DNA of 64,000 nucleotides from Sphingorhabdus pulchriflava (GTDB lineage: Bacteria > Pseudomonadota > Alphaproteobacteria > Sphingomonadales > Sphingomonadaceae): positions 620,001-684,000 of the forward strand of contig NZ_QRGP01000001.1 in the NCBI RefSeq assembly GCF_003367235.1, read 5' to 3'. Of this stretch, positions 8,176 through 14,783 are shown piece by piece. A program made the translations under genes and the position numbers. The stretch's first letter is position 1. Each line of letters opens with the position of its first letter. The notes under the pieces are model-generated. The model was not told where the DNA came from, did no database searches, and was given only the letters and a program-made list of their open reading frames with translations.

Positions 8176-8721
8176 GTGAGCAATATCGACCAGCTGATCG
8201 ATGAAGTGATCGAGCGCGAGGGTGGCTATGTTAACCACCCTGCCGATCGGGGCGGGCCCACCAACTGGGGCATCACCGAAACCGTTGCGCGGCAGCAGGG
8301 TTATGCCGGTCGGATGCAGGATCTGCCGCGCGCGACAGCCGCTGCGATATATCGCCAGCTGTACTGGGCGCGCCCCCGTTTTGACCAGGTGGCGGCGACG
8401 GCCCCGAAGTTGGCAGCCGAGCTGTTCGACACCGGAATCAATATGGGCATCGGGATGGCGACATCGTTTCTGCAGCGGTCGCTGAACGCGCTCAACCGTG
8501 GTGGTGCAGATTATGCTGATATCGCGGTCGATCGCGCGATCGGGCCTGCCACGCTGGCGGCGCTGAATGCATTTCTGGCGAAGCGCGGAGCCGCCGGGGA
8601 GGCTGTGCTGATCAAGGCGTGTGAGGCGCTCCAGGGTTCGCATTACCTGACGTTGGCGGAACGAAAGCCGAGTCAGGAAGCGTTCCTTTATGGCTGGCTC
8701 GCCAACCGGATTGGGAACTGA
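8176..8721 (+). CDS. GH108 endolysin (N-acetylmuramidase)
   Basis: GTG 8176 with GGGAGA at 8164-8169 is the start; the frame is open further upstream through the terminator but has no start site there. The 181-residue protein begins with the glycoside hydrolase 108 signature EREGGYVNHPADRGGPTNWGIT; Glu15 is the expected catalytic acid. The C-terminal half (DRAIGPATLAALNAF) matches the peptidoglycan-binding segment usually joined to GH108. No signal peptide is seen, so release through a holin is expected. It is the probable main lysis enzyme of the prophage. Confidence 0.9.
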   Translation: MSNIDQLIDEVIEREGGYVNHPADRGGPTNWGITETVARQQGYAGRMQDLPRATAAAIYRQLYWARPRFDQVAATAPKLAAELFDTGINMGIGMATSFLQRSLNALNRGGADYADIAVDRAIGPATLAALNAFLAKRGAAGEAVLIKACEALQGSHYLTLAERKPSQEAFLYGWLANRIGN

Positions 8722-8722
8722 C

Positions 8723-9214
8723 ATGGCGCCCGAAATCGACTGGCCGCTGGATAGCAACCGCATCCGCCGCGGTATGATCAACCACACGTTCGGCATGGTG
8801 CGGCGCAATCTTAACGGTTCCACTCGTCCGCATCAGGGGTGGGATCTGTTTGCCGCCCCGGGCACGCCCTGCTTTGCGGTTGCCGATGGCTATATCAAGC
8901 TGATCCGCACCGAGGGTGATTATGGCAACACCATCGTGCTGGCGTTCATTTTTGAAGGGGATGAGCTGTTCGCCGCCTATTCGCACCTGTCGCACATCGG
9001 CGTGAAAGTGGGGCAGGTGGTGCGCCGCGGCGAGCAAATCGGGCTGACCGGTAATACCGGCAACGCGGCATCGATGCGCGGCGATGATTGCCACCTGCAT
9101 TTTGAGCTGCGCGATGTACCTGCGCCCGGGCGCGGGCTTTCCAACCGGCTGTCGCCGTTGCACCTTTTTGGCGAATGTCCGCTGCATGCGCCGGTGATGC
9201 GGAGGGCGGCATGA
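8723..9214 (+). CDS. M23-family peptidoglycan endopeptidase
   Basis: ATG 8723 follows the endolysin stop by one base (an in-frame upstream start at 8690 lies inside the endolysin). The 163-residue product has the LytM/M23 zinc-site pattern: His37 and Asp41 in HQGWDLF, and His124/His126 in CHLHFEL, with the usual AAPGTPCFAVADG and VKVGQVVRRGEQIGLTGNTG strands. It would cut cross-linking peptides while the GH108 enzyme cuts glycan. No signal or membrane segment is present. Confidence 0.9.
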   Translation: MAPEIDWPLDSNRIRRGMINHTFGMVRRNLNGSTRPHQGWDLFAAPGTPCFAVADGYIKLIRTEGDYGNTIVLAFIFEGDELFAAYSHLSHIGVKVGQVVRRGEQIGLTGNTGNAASMRGDDCHLHFELRDVPAPGRGLSNRLSPLHLFGECPLHAPVMRRAA

Positions 9215-9513
9215 CGGGCTGGGTTAAATTCTGGGCGTTGTTTCTAACGCCGGCGACAGCAAGATTCATCCTCGCGCTCATTGCGCTGGGTATGGCTGGC
9301 GGCGTGATGTGGGGCCTGATGACCCTGCAGATCGATGAACGCAACCGGGAGCCGGTAATGCTGGCGGTCGGCATCGTGATGTCGCTCGCCTCGAGCGCGT
9401 TCGGATATTATTTCGGTAGCACCGCGCGAGGCGACACGCGCGAGCCGGAAGCGCCGCCACTGCCCACCGCGCAGTCGGTTTTGAACCTTGATGGTGCGGA
9501 GCTGGACCGGTGA
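9211..9513 (+). CDS. Holin-like protein with two membrane helices
   Basis: 100 residues from ATG 9211, which overlaps the M23 stop (ATGA); the longer frame from 9175 is disfavoured. Two hydrophobic helices (about residues 20-38 and 50-70) are separated by a short polar loop (QIDERNREP), and the C-terminal tail is hydrophilic. Small size, two helices and a place in the lysis block make this the best holin candidate, but holins have no diagnostic motif, so this is inference. Confidence 0.6.
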   Translation: MTGWVKFWALFLTPATARFILALIALGMAGGVMWGLMTLQIDERNREPVMLAVGIVMSLASSAFGYYFGSTARGDTREPEAPPLPTAQSVLNLDGAELDR

Positions 9514-10220
9514 GATTGCTACGCTGGATCGTCGATCGCTTTATTGCGCGCGCGGTGGCACGGGAAACGCACCCGCTGCGCGTTGTGACCCATGAAGATC
9601 ATCGGTTGCTGCTGCTTCGCTATCAACCGTTTTGGTACGACGAATTTGTCACCACGACAGGGAAGCACCACATGCGCCCGCCTTGGTGGCGTCCGTTCAA
9701 TATCCTGCTGCACCATTGGCAAGCCTCTCATCGCGAGGAAATGCACGATCACCCGCGCTGGTCGATTACGATTGTTTTGCGCGGTTCGTTGATCGAGCAC
9801 ACCCCGTGGCGCAGCAGAGTGCTGACACCGGGTAGTATCGTTCTGCGTTCCCGCAAGGCCATCCATGCCTTTGAAATTGTGGGCGATGTGCAGCCTTGGA
9901 CATTGTTCATCGTAGGTCGGCGCAACCACCGGCAAAACGGTTACATCGTCAAGCCGTTCGGAAAAGCGACAGCTGCAAAGGAGAAACCACCTATGACCGA
10001 AGAACAGATCAAACACATGGCCGAACGCTTTCTCGGTTGGAAACTGCCAGACAATTTCAGTCCTGATGCCGGGATCAGTTTTACGCCCGAGTTCAACGTC
10101 GAATATATGGCCAAGCAGGGCAAGCCGCCCATGCGGCATGAGCCGATTGGCACTAATCTGCTGAACTACACGCAGGCAGAAGCGATGGTGCGGCACATGT
10201 TGGAGGGTCTGCCATCATGA
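9510..10220 (+). CDS. Cupin-like protein joined to an MTEEQ-type phage domain
   Basis: 236 residues from GTG 9510, overlapping the upstream stop. Residues 65-140 carry cupin-like features: histidines in LLHHWQASHREEMHDHPRW, then VLRGSLIEH, LTPGSIVLRSRKAIHAFEI and PWTLFIVGRR. From residue 162 a different, hydrophilic segment starts with MTEEQIKHMAERFLGWKLP, which I recall as a free-standing small protein in other alphaproteobacterial phages. A strong ribosome site precedes that internal Met (see 9977-9995). The role is unknown; a metal or sugar-binding cupin acting on the cell surface is one guess. Confidence 0.6.
   Translation: MRLLRWIVDRFIARAVARETHPLRVVTHEDHRLLLLRYQPFWYDEFVTTTGKHHMRPPWWRPFNILLHHWQASHREEMHDHPRWSITIVLRGSLIEHTPWRSRVLTPGSIVLRSRKAIHAFEIVGDVQPWTLFIVGRRNHRQNGYIVKPFGKATAAKEKPPMTEEQIKHMAERFLGWKLPDNFSPDAGISFTPEFNVEYMAKQGKPPMRHEPIGTNLLNYTQAEAMVRHMLEGLPS
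9977..9995 (+). promoter_or_regulatory. Internal ribosome site and ATG inside the cupin gene
   Basis: AAAGGAG at 9977-9983 lies 9 bases before ATG 9993, in the same frame as the 9510 gene. Initiation here would give a separate 75-residue protein (MTEEQIKHMAERFLGWKLP...) ending at 10220. Either this is a gene fusion that kept its old start signal, or both long and short products are made. Confidence 0.55.
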
Positions 10221-10546
10221 TCCCGTTTTTATCCCCGTTCATCCTGCGCCTGATCGGTGGCAGGGTGAAATGGCTGGCTGATCTGCTGGCCGTGCTCGCG
10301 ATTGTTGCCCTGGTATTCGGCAGCTGGAAGCTGTGGCTGCATTTTCACGACAAGGGCGTGATCGCCGCGCACGAGGCCGAGGTGACTGCCGAGGTCGAGC
10401 TGGTGACCGAAGAGGCCAGTGAAGTAGCCGATGCCGAAGAGGCCGCGCGCCGGGCCGAATTCGAAGCCGAACAGGCGCAATCCAAAAAGGAGATTGAAGA
10501 TGCGAAAGCGAATAATCGCAGCCCTCTCGACGCTTTGTTTCGTTAG
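10217..10546 (+). CDS. Rz-like inner-membrane spanin (i-spanin)
   Basis: 109 residues, starting in an ATGA overlap with the previous gene. One N-terminal membrane helix (LADLLAVLAIVALVFGSWKLWL, cut at about residues 20-42) is followed by a long Glu/Ala-rich helix (residues 45-100) typical of the periplasmic coiled coil of Rz proteins. A signal-bearing small lipoprotein starts inside its 3' end in another frame, the classical Rz/Rz1 layout. Function: fusion of inner and outer membranes at the last step of lysis. Confidence 0.75.
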   Translation: MIPFLSPFILRLIGGRVKWLADLLAVLAIVALVFGSWKLWLHFHDKGVIAAHEAEVTAEVELVTEEASEVADAEEAARRAEFEAEQAQSKKEIEDAKANNRSPLDALFR

Positions 10547-10808
10547 TCTGACCGCTGGGTCATGTCAGCAGTCGGTTCGCATTGCCAAGCCTCCTGCCGC
10601 CAAGCTGACCTGCGCCGAACTGCCGGCATCGCCGCAACTGACCACGCTCGATTGGGCAAAGGTGCAAACTGTCGAAGAGGCCAAGGCGCTGGTTTTTGCG
10701 CGTGAAGGTGAGACGGCCGATTACATCGTTTCCTTGCGCAGCGCGTGGTTCAGTTGCCGCAGCACGGTGCAATGGCATGCCGATTACAATGCGCAGCTGC
10801 CTGACTGA
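10500..10808 (+). CDS. Rz1-like outer-membrane lipoprotein spanin (o-spanin)
   Basis: ATG 10500 lies inside the i-spanin gene (47-base overlap, shifted frame), with AAGGAG about 10 bases upstream. The 102-residue product has a basic N-terminus, a hydrophobic stretch and a lipobox-like LTAGSC, so Cys would be acylated, followed by a Pro-containing linker (AKPPAAKL). It is longer than classical Rz1 (about 60 residues). The overlap and lipobox support the spanin call; no sequence family is recognised. Confidence 0.7.
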   Translation: MRKRIIAALSTLCFVSLTAGSCQQSVRIAKPPAAKLTCAELPASPQLTTLDWAKVQTVEEAKALVFAREGETADYIVSLRSAWFSCRSTVQWHADYNAQLPD

Positions 10809-10926
10809 TTAACCGGATTCCCTGCCACATCGGCCCTGATCAAAGGCCGAAGCGGTGGGGTTGGGCGTTAGCGCGCCCTTCCCGACGGAATTGACCCGTC
10901 CTGACCTGCAAGGCCTGCACAGGCCA

Positions 10927-10951
10927 GCACCGCACCCTGCGAGGGCGGTGC
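10927..10951 (+). other. GC-rich hairpin before the methylase gene
   Basis: GCACCGC (10927-10933) and GCGGTGC (10945-10951) form a 7-bp stem with an 11-base loop, 24 bases before the methylase ATG; GGCCTG/CAGGCC lies just upstream. There is no T-run, so it is not a typical terminator. It may protect or modulate the downstream mRNA. Confidence 0.4.
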
Positions 10952-10975
10952 GTGTGTAGAAGGACGAACACACCC

Positions 10976-11833
10976 ATGTCGACTCCGCTTTTTTCCGAGC
11001 TTGTTTCCTCCACCCATCCCGCTGCCGGTTATATCGGTGGCAAGCGCAAGCTGGCGCGGCAGATCTGCGCCGCGATCGATCGCCTGCCACACCGCACCTA
11101 TGTTGAGGTATTCATGGGGATGGGCGGCATTTTTCTTCGCCGCACGCGCGCCGCGCCCAGCGAGGTGATCAACGACCTGTCAGAGGACGTTTCCACCTTT
11201 TTCCGCGTGCTGCAGCGGCACTACATCGCCTTCCTCGACATGCTGCGATTTCAGGTGACGTCGCGCAGCGGCTTTGAAAAACTGGCGGCGCTAGATCCAG
11301 CATCGCTGACCGACCTAGAGCGATCAGCGCGCTTCCTCTATCTTCAACGCCTGTCCTATGGCGGCAAGGGGACCAACCGCAGTTTCGGAGTCGACCCGGT
11401 GTCGCCGGCGGGTTTCGACATGACGAAGATCCCTCCACTGCTCGAGGCGCTGCACGAACGGCTCGCCCCGGTGACGATCGAGCGGTTGAGCTGGGAAGAA
11501 CTGATCCCGAAATATGACCATGCGCAGGCGCTGTTCTACCTCGACCCGCCTTATTATGGCAGTGAGGGGGATTATGGGGCGTCGCTGTTCAACCGGTCAC
11601 ACTTTCACCGGATGGCAAAGCTGTTGGCCTCGATCGAGGGGACGTTCCTGCTCAGCCTGAACGACCATCCCGATGTGCGAGCCATCTTTGCCGACTTTGC
11701 GATGTGCGAGTTTGAAGTGAAATACAGCGTCGGCGGCGGCGACAAGCAGGTCGACGCGCGCGAACTGGTGATATCGAACCTTGAACAGGCAAAGCTCGAC
11801 CAGGTGCTGGCCGTGCGGGCAGGTGGTCGATGA
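10976..11833 (+). CDS. D12-class DNA adenine N6-methyltransferase (orphan, prophage)
   Basis: 285 residues from ATG 10976 (AGAAGGACG at 10959-10967; an upstream in-frame start at 10952 is unlikely). It has the SAM-binding start AAGYIGGKRKLA (residues 16-27), the motif I region YVEVFMGMGGIFL, and catalytic DPPY at residues 190-193. D12 enzymes methylate adenine, typically at GATC or related sites. No restriction nuclease gene is adjacent, so it is a solitary methylase, common in prophages for protection from host restriction or for regulation. Target sequence not predictable here. Confidence 0.88.
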   Translation: MSTPLFSELVSSTHPAAGYIGGKRKLARQICAAIDRLPHRTYVEVFMGMGGIFLRRTRAAPSEVINDLSEDVSTFFRVLQRHYIAFLDMLRFQVTSRSGFEKLAALDPASLTDLERSARFLYLQRLSYGGKGTNRSFGVDPVSPAGFDMTKIPPLLEALHERLAPVTIERLSWEELIPKYDHAQALFYLDPPYYGSEGDYGASLFNRSHFHRMAKLLASIEGTFLLSLNDHPDVRAIFADFAMCEFEVKYSVGGGDKQVDARELVISNLEQAKLDQVLAVRAGGR

Positions 11834-11884
11834 TTTGGTGGCGGTGCCACGCGCTGGTGCTGACCGGGATATGCGCCGCGCGAT

Positions 11885-12172
11885 TCAAACGGCTTTATGG
11901 CTGTACCAGCGCAGCATCGTCCCCTCATCCCACAACGGCCGCCAGACGCCGTGCAGATAGAAAAACCGCACCCAACCCGGGCAACCCGGCGTCAGTGCGC
12001 AGCGGCACCGACGGTTGAACAGGCTGTAGCTGCCACCAACGCGCCGGCGGAGTTGATCAAGATCGACCGACTGCTCGGCATGGCAATGGCTGCAGCTCCC
12101 CTTCACCTGCCTTTCGGTGGCGATCATACGGTCAAGCGACCGGCAGGATTCGAGGATGATGTGGGCGGACAT
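11885..12172 (-). CDS. Small Cys-rich zinc-ribbon-like protein
   Basis: 95 residues on the strand opposite the phage run. Cysteines and histidine are arranged as SCSHCHAE and, 30 residues later, RRCRCALTPGC, which could bind zinc. The C-terminus is rich in Trp, Tyr and Arg (GWVRFFYLHGVWRPLW). It lies tail-to-tail with the methylase (3' end 52 bases away) and points away from the other opposite-strand gene's start. I recall similar uncharacterised proteins in sphingomonad phages, but give no function. A nucleic-acid-binding role is plausible. Confidence 0.6.
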   Translation of the reverse strand: MSAHIILESCRSLDRMIATERQVKGSCSHCHAEQSVDLDQLRRRVGGSYSLFNRRCRCALTPGCPGWVRFFYLHGVWRPLWDEGTMLRWYSHKAV

Positions 12173-12205
12173 TGGGTGGGGCCGGATTGCGCCGGCCCCG
12201 TTCTT

Positions 12206-12472
12206 TTACAGGTTGCGTTTCAGCCAGTCGTTGCCGGCAGGCAAAGCGTGGCATGTTGCCCAGTCTGATCCTGTCTTCAATTCAATCACTACAACGCGAT
12301 CGGAAGGATCGAGCTTTGCGCGAACCAGATCGCGCACCGCCGAAGCAGGCCCTTTCAACTCTGCAAGCCAGACCGATTCCGCAACACGCGCGGCCGACCA
12401 GCTGTTCAAAAGGGTGTAGAGTGCCGTGTAATTGCGCGGCGGTTTGTTGTCATAAGTGATCAAGTACTTCAT
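12206..12472 (-). CDS. Cas2/SinR-like small protein (orphan)
   Basis: 88 residues with a beta-alpha-beta plan: an N-terminal strand MKYLITYD (hydrophobic strand ending in Asp), a helix (YTALYTLLNSWSAARV), a strand SVWLAELKG, a helix (AVRDLVRAKL) and a strand DRVVVIELK. This resembles stand-alone SinR/Cas2-fold proteins, a ferredoxin-like family related to Cas2 and VapD. No CRISPR array or other cas gene is present. It may be co-transcribed with the zinc-ribbon gene downstream (33-base gap). Nuclease activity cannot be claimed; the family call is by eye. Confidence 0.55.
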   Translation of the reverse strand: MKYLITYDNKPPRNYTALYTLLNSWSAARVAESVWLAELKGPASAVRDLVRAKLDPSDRVVVIELKTGSDWATCHALPAGNDWLKRNL

Positions 12473-12577
12473 TGTTCATCGTCCTAAGATAGGCCGTGAA
12501 CCAGGTTGACTCGACTCTCTGAAAGGCAGATAGCCCTTATCGCTAGCAAAATCAGACCCGGCCACGGGTATGGATTC

Positions 12578-12608
12578 GACCCTTCGGTGCGCCTAACACC
12601 GGAGGGTC
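12578..12608. other. Long inverted repeat (12-bp stem, 7-base loop)
   Basis: GACCCTTCGGTG (12578-12589) and CACCGGAGGGTC (12597-12608) pair with only one G.T wobble around loop CGCCTAA. There is no long T-run after it on either strand. It could be a bidirectional transcript end, a phage att-arm element or part of a small RNA. Confidence 0.55.
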
Positions 12609-12695
12609 ATTTGCATTTTGGCAGGCAGTGAGTGATTCTGCAAAATTTCAGCATGGGATAATCTGTGGACAAACGGTTCCAATCAGGGGCCATTT

Positions 12696-12710
12696 GTTCC
12701 TTGACTGTTC
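12696..12710. promoter_or_regulatory. Candidate LexA box GTTC-N7-GTTC
   Basis: GTTC (12696-12699), seven bases, then GTTC (12707-12710): the direct-repeat LexA site of alphaproteobacteria. The spacer and flank include TTGACT (12701-12706), a -35-like hexamer, but no good -10 is visible 16-18 bases on. The nearest downstream gene on the - strand is the Cas2-like gene 224 bases away; nothing close follows on the + strand. A chance match is possible. Confidence 0.4.
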
Positions 12711-12833
12711 TGCTTCTCTTAGAGCAGCGCCGCGTTGCGGTGGGCGTGGTTAACGCCATTCCAACAGAAAAATTTTTCATTTTCCGATTTTTTGTGACGC
12801 AATTCTATGTCCAAGTCGGTTGCGGCTATCGAA

Positions 12834-13178
12834 TCACCTGCAACGAAGTCGTCCATAACGCTCTACGGCATGCCCGCTAGCGACCATCGCGCAGCCTAGA
12901 TCCACGCCACCAGCCTCGCACCGCGCCAGCAGCCTGCCATAGCTGTCATGGCCATTGGTGATGCAGGTCACCCGCTTGCCGCGGATCAACGCCGACAGTC
13001 CGCGCTTTGCGGCGGCGCCATCTCCTGGCGTACACTCGCGGCCTTGTCTGCAATGACCAGGCATTTCGGGCGCATCGATCGACAACAACCGTACCAGTCC
13101 GATATCGCGGCAACGAAGGGTGTCGCCATCGACAGCGATCGGGGCGGTACATGTAAGGATGGCAGCGGCAAAAAACAT
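12834..13178 (-). CDS. Secreted thermonuclease (SNase) family protein
   Basis: 114 residues. A short hydrophobic N-terminus (MFFAAAILTCTAPI) could be a signal sequence, immediately followed by the staphylococcal nuclease core: VDGDTLRC, VRLLSIDAPE and DSYGRLLARC. Asp and Arg residues of the SNase active site are in place. Eight or so cysteines suggest disulfides in the periplasm. Function: calcium-dependent nucleic acid cleavage. It may be the first host gene right of the prophage or its last cargo gene; such short SNases are common in sphingomonad chromosomes. Confidence 0.82.
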   Translation of the reverse strand: MFFAAAILTCTAPIAVDGDTLRCRDIGLVRLLSIDAPEMPGHCRQGRECTPGDGAAAKRGLSALIRGKRVTCITNGHDSYGRLLARCEAGGVDLGCAMVASGHAVERYGRLRCR

Positions 13179-13394
13179 GCAGTCTCCTTACGTTCTCACT
13201 TCATGCACTACAACGCACGAGTCTGTTTACCCGCTCCAACTTTACCAACATTTCTGCCGACCTCAGCCGCTTTTGCGGCCGTTACCATTTGCGACAATTT
13301 CATGTGCGCTTCGGATAGTTCTGCGACCTTTGCCGCCTAAACAGCAGGTAACCGGCCATAGCGGCTCTATGGACAGACACGAAGGTCAAGTGAC

Positions 13395-13976
13395 ATGAAA
13401 AAGAAACTCCTCATCGGCGGCGGCGCGGTTGCGACTGCTGTAATCGCCGCAGCTGTTGCCTTTGCAGCCCCCGGCCAGATGAGCAAAGCCGACGCCAATG
13501 GTGATGGTTCGCTCAGCAAGGCGGAAGTGACGGCAATGGCCAATACCCATTTCACCAAGATGGATGTCAATGCCGACGGCCAGATCAATGCTGCTGACCG
13601 TGAAGCCAAGCATAAGGCCAAGTTTGGCGAAATGGACACAGACAAAAATGGCAGCATTAGCGAAGCTGAATTCACCGCCGCCCATGCGGCACGCATGGCA
13701 GAACGTGGTGAACGTGGCGAAGGCAAAATGCGCGGCCATTACGAAGGGCGAGGCCATCATGGCATGGGCAAAGGCCATCATGGCGGCGGCATGAAGATGC
13801 TCAAAATGGCCGATGCCAATGGCGACAAGGCCATCACCAAAGCTGAAATGATCGCTGCCGTCGATGCCCATTTCGCTAAGGCAGACACCAACAAGGACGG
13901 GCAGATTTCGAATGCCGAACATGATGCCATGCGCAGCGCGATGCGCGAACGTATGAAGGCTGCTACCTCAAACTAA
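13395..13976 (+). CDS. Periplasmic EF-hand calcium-binding protein
   Basis: 193 residues with a signal peptide (MKKKLLIGGGAVATAVIAAA, cleaved near AFA). Five EF-hand loops are readable: DANGDGSLSKAE, DVNADGQINAAD, DTDKNGSISEAE, DANGDKAITKAE (weaker) and DTNKDGQISNAE. A His/Gly-rich linker (GRGHHGMGKGHHGGGMK) between hands 3 and 4 could bind transition metals. It is followed by a two-component pair on the same strand, which may sense the same signal; the hairpin at 13994 separates them. Calcium buffering or sensing in the periplasm is inferred. Confidence 0.88.
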   Translation: MKKKLLIGGGAVATAVIAAAVAFAAPGQMSKADANGDGSLSKAEVTAMANTHFTKMDVNADGQINAADREAKHKAKFGEMDTDKNGSISEAEFTAAHAARMAERGERGEGKMRGHYEGRGHHGMGKGHHGGGMKMLKMADANGDKAITKAEMIAAVDAHFAKADTNKDGQISNAEHDAMRSAMRERMKAATSN

Positions 13977-13993
13977 GCCTTCTTCCCCTCTAA

Positions 13994-14025
13994 CGGGGCG
14001 GCTTCACCCCTATGACGCCGCCCCG
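13994..14025 (+). terminator. GC-rich terminator-like hairpin after the EF-hand gene
   Basis: CGGGGCGGC (13994-14002) pairs with GCCGCCCCG (14017-14025), a 9-bp perfect stem with a 14-base loop, 18 bases after the EF-hand stop. The 3' side is C/T-mixed rather than a T-run, so termination may be partial and allow read-through into the regulator gene. Confidence 0.5.
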
Positions 14026-14061
14026 CTTCCCCTTTGCAGATTGGCGCGATAGTAACAGCCG

Positions 14062-14781
14062 ATGCCCAAGACCCGCCCCCATATCCTGTTGGTCGACGAC
14101 GAACTGTCGATCCGCGATCCTTTGGCGCGCTATCTGGAGAAACAGGGCTATCGTGTGACCGAGGCGGGCAATGCGGCGAGTGCGCGCGAGGCGCTCAAGG
14201 GCTACGATATTGACGTTGTCCTGCTCGACATCATGATGCCGGGCGAAGACGGGTTGAGCCTGACGCGGTTTATCGCTGAAAATGGCGGTCCGCCGGTCAT
14301 TTTGCTGACTGCGCGTTCCGAAGAAGCCGACCGGATTGTCGGTCTCGAAATTGGGGCCGATGATTATGTCGTCAAACCTTTTTCTCCGCGTGAACTGGTT
14401 GCGCGGATAAAGGTCGCTCTCCGTCGCACCGGCGGCACGCAAGCCGCAAACGGCAATGGAGGTACGATCTGGGCTTTTGATGGCTGGCAGTTGAAGACCG
14501 CCGAGCAACAATTGTTCGATCCACATGGCGCGCTCGTGCCGCTCTCCTCTGGCGAGTATCGCTTGCTCGAGGCGCTGGTGGAGCGGGCAGGGCAAGTACT
14601 CAACCGAGACCAGTTGCTCGACCTGACCAAAGGCCGGATTGCGGGGCCGTTCGATCGTGCGATCGACAATCAGGTCAGCCGCCTGCGCCGCAAGTTGGAG
14701 CCTGACAGCAAGGATCCCAAATATATCAAAACAATCTGGGGCGGTGGATATCGCTTCTCGGTCGAAGTCCAGCGGAGTTGA
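14062..14781 (+). CDS. OmpR-family response regulator
   Basis: 239 residues. The receiver domain (about 1-125) has the acidic pair DDE (12-14), phosphoacceptor Asp56 in LLDIMMPGEDG, the conserved Thr in LLTARS and Lys in VVKPFSP. The C-terminal winged helix (about 145-235) is OmpR/PhoB type (LSSGEYRLLEALVERAGQVLNRDQLL, VSRLRRKLE, IWGGGYRF). It is followed after 2 bases by its cognate kinase. Closest in style to OmpR. The signal is unknown; the EF-hand gene upstream is a possible target. Confidence 0.9.
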   Translation: MPKTRPHILLVDDELSIRDPLARYLEKQGYRVTEAGNAASAREALKGYDIDVVLLDIMMPGEDGLSLTRFIAENGGPPVILLTARSEEADRIVGLEIGADDYVVKPFSPRELVARIKVALRRTGGTQAANGNGGTIWAFDGWQLKTAEQQLFDPHGALVPLSSGEYRLLEALVERAGQVLNRDQLLDLTKGRIAGPFDRAIDNQVSRLRRKLEPDSKDPKYIKTIWGGGYRFSVEVQRS

Positions 14782-14783
14782 CG

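Larger units (their letters stand above)
12473..12833. other. Gene-free stretch at the probable prophage/host junction
   Basis: No convincing gene is seen on either strand; frames here have poor starts and no family features. It contains a 12-bp-stem hairpin (12578-12608) and a LexA-like box (12696-12710), and is AT-richer than the flanks from about 12750 to 12800. This is a likely place for the right attachment site, but without the left end the att core cannot be defined, and no tRNA gene is recognisable here. Confidence 0.5.

Noticed and set aside
12206-12472. CRISPR-Cas locus suggested by the Cas2-like protein
   Set aside because: No repeat array, cas1 or effector gene is visible in the window; the gene is an orphan.
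12541-12620. tRNA or tmRNA 3' end as the prophage attachment site (GGATTCGA-like string)
   Set aside because: The stem and loop do not form a T-arm and no acceptor or anticodon arm can be folded around it.
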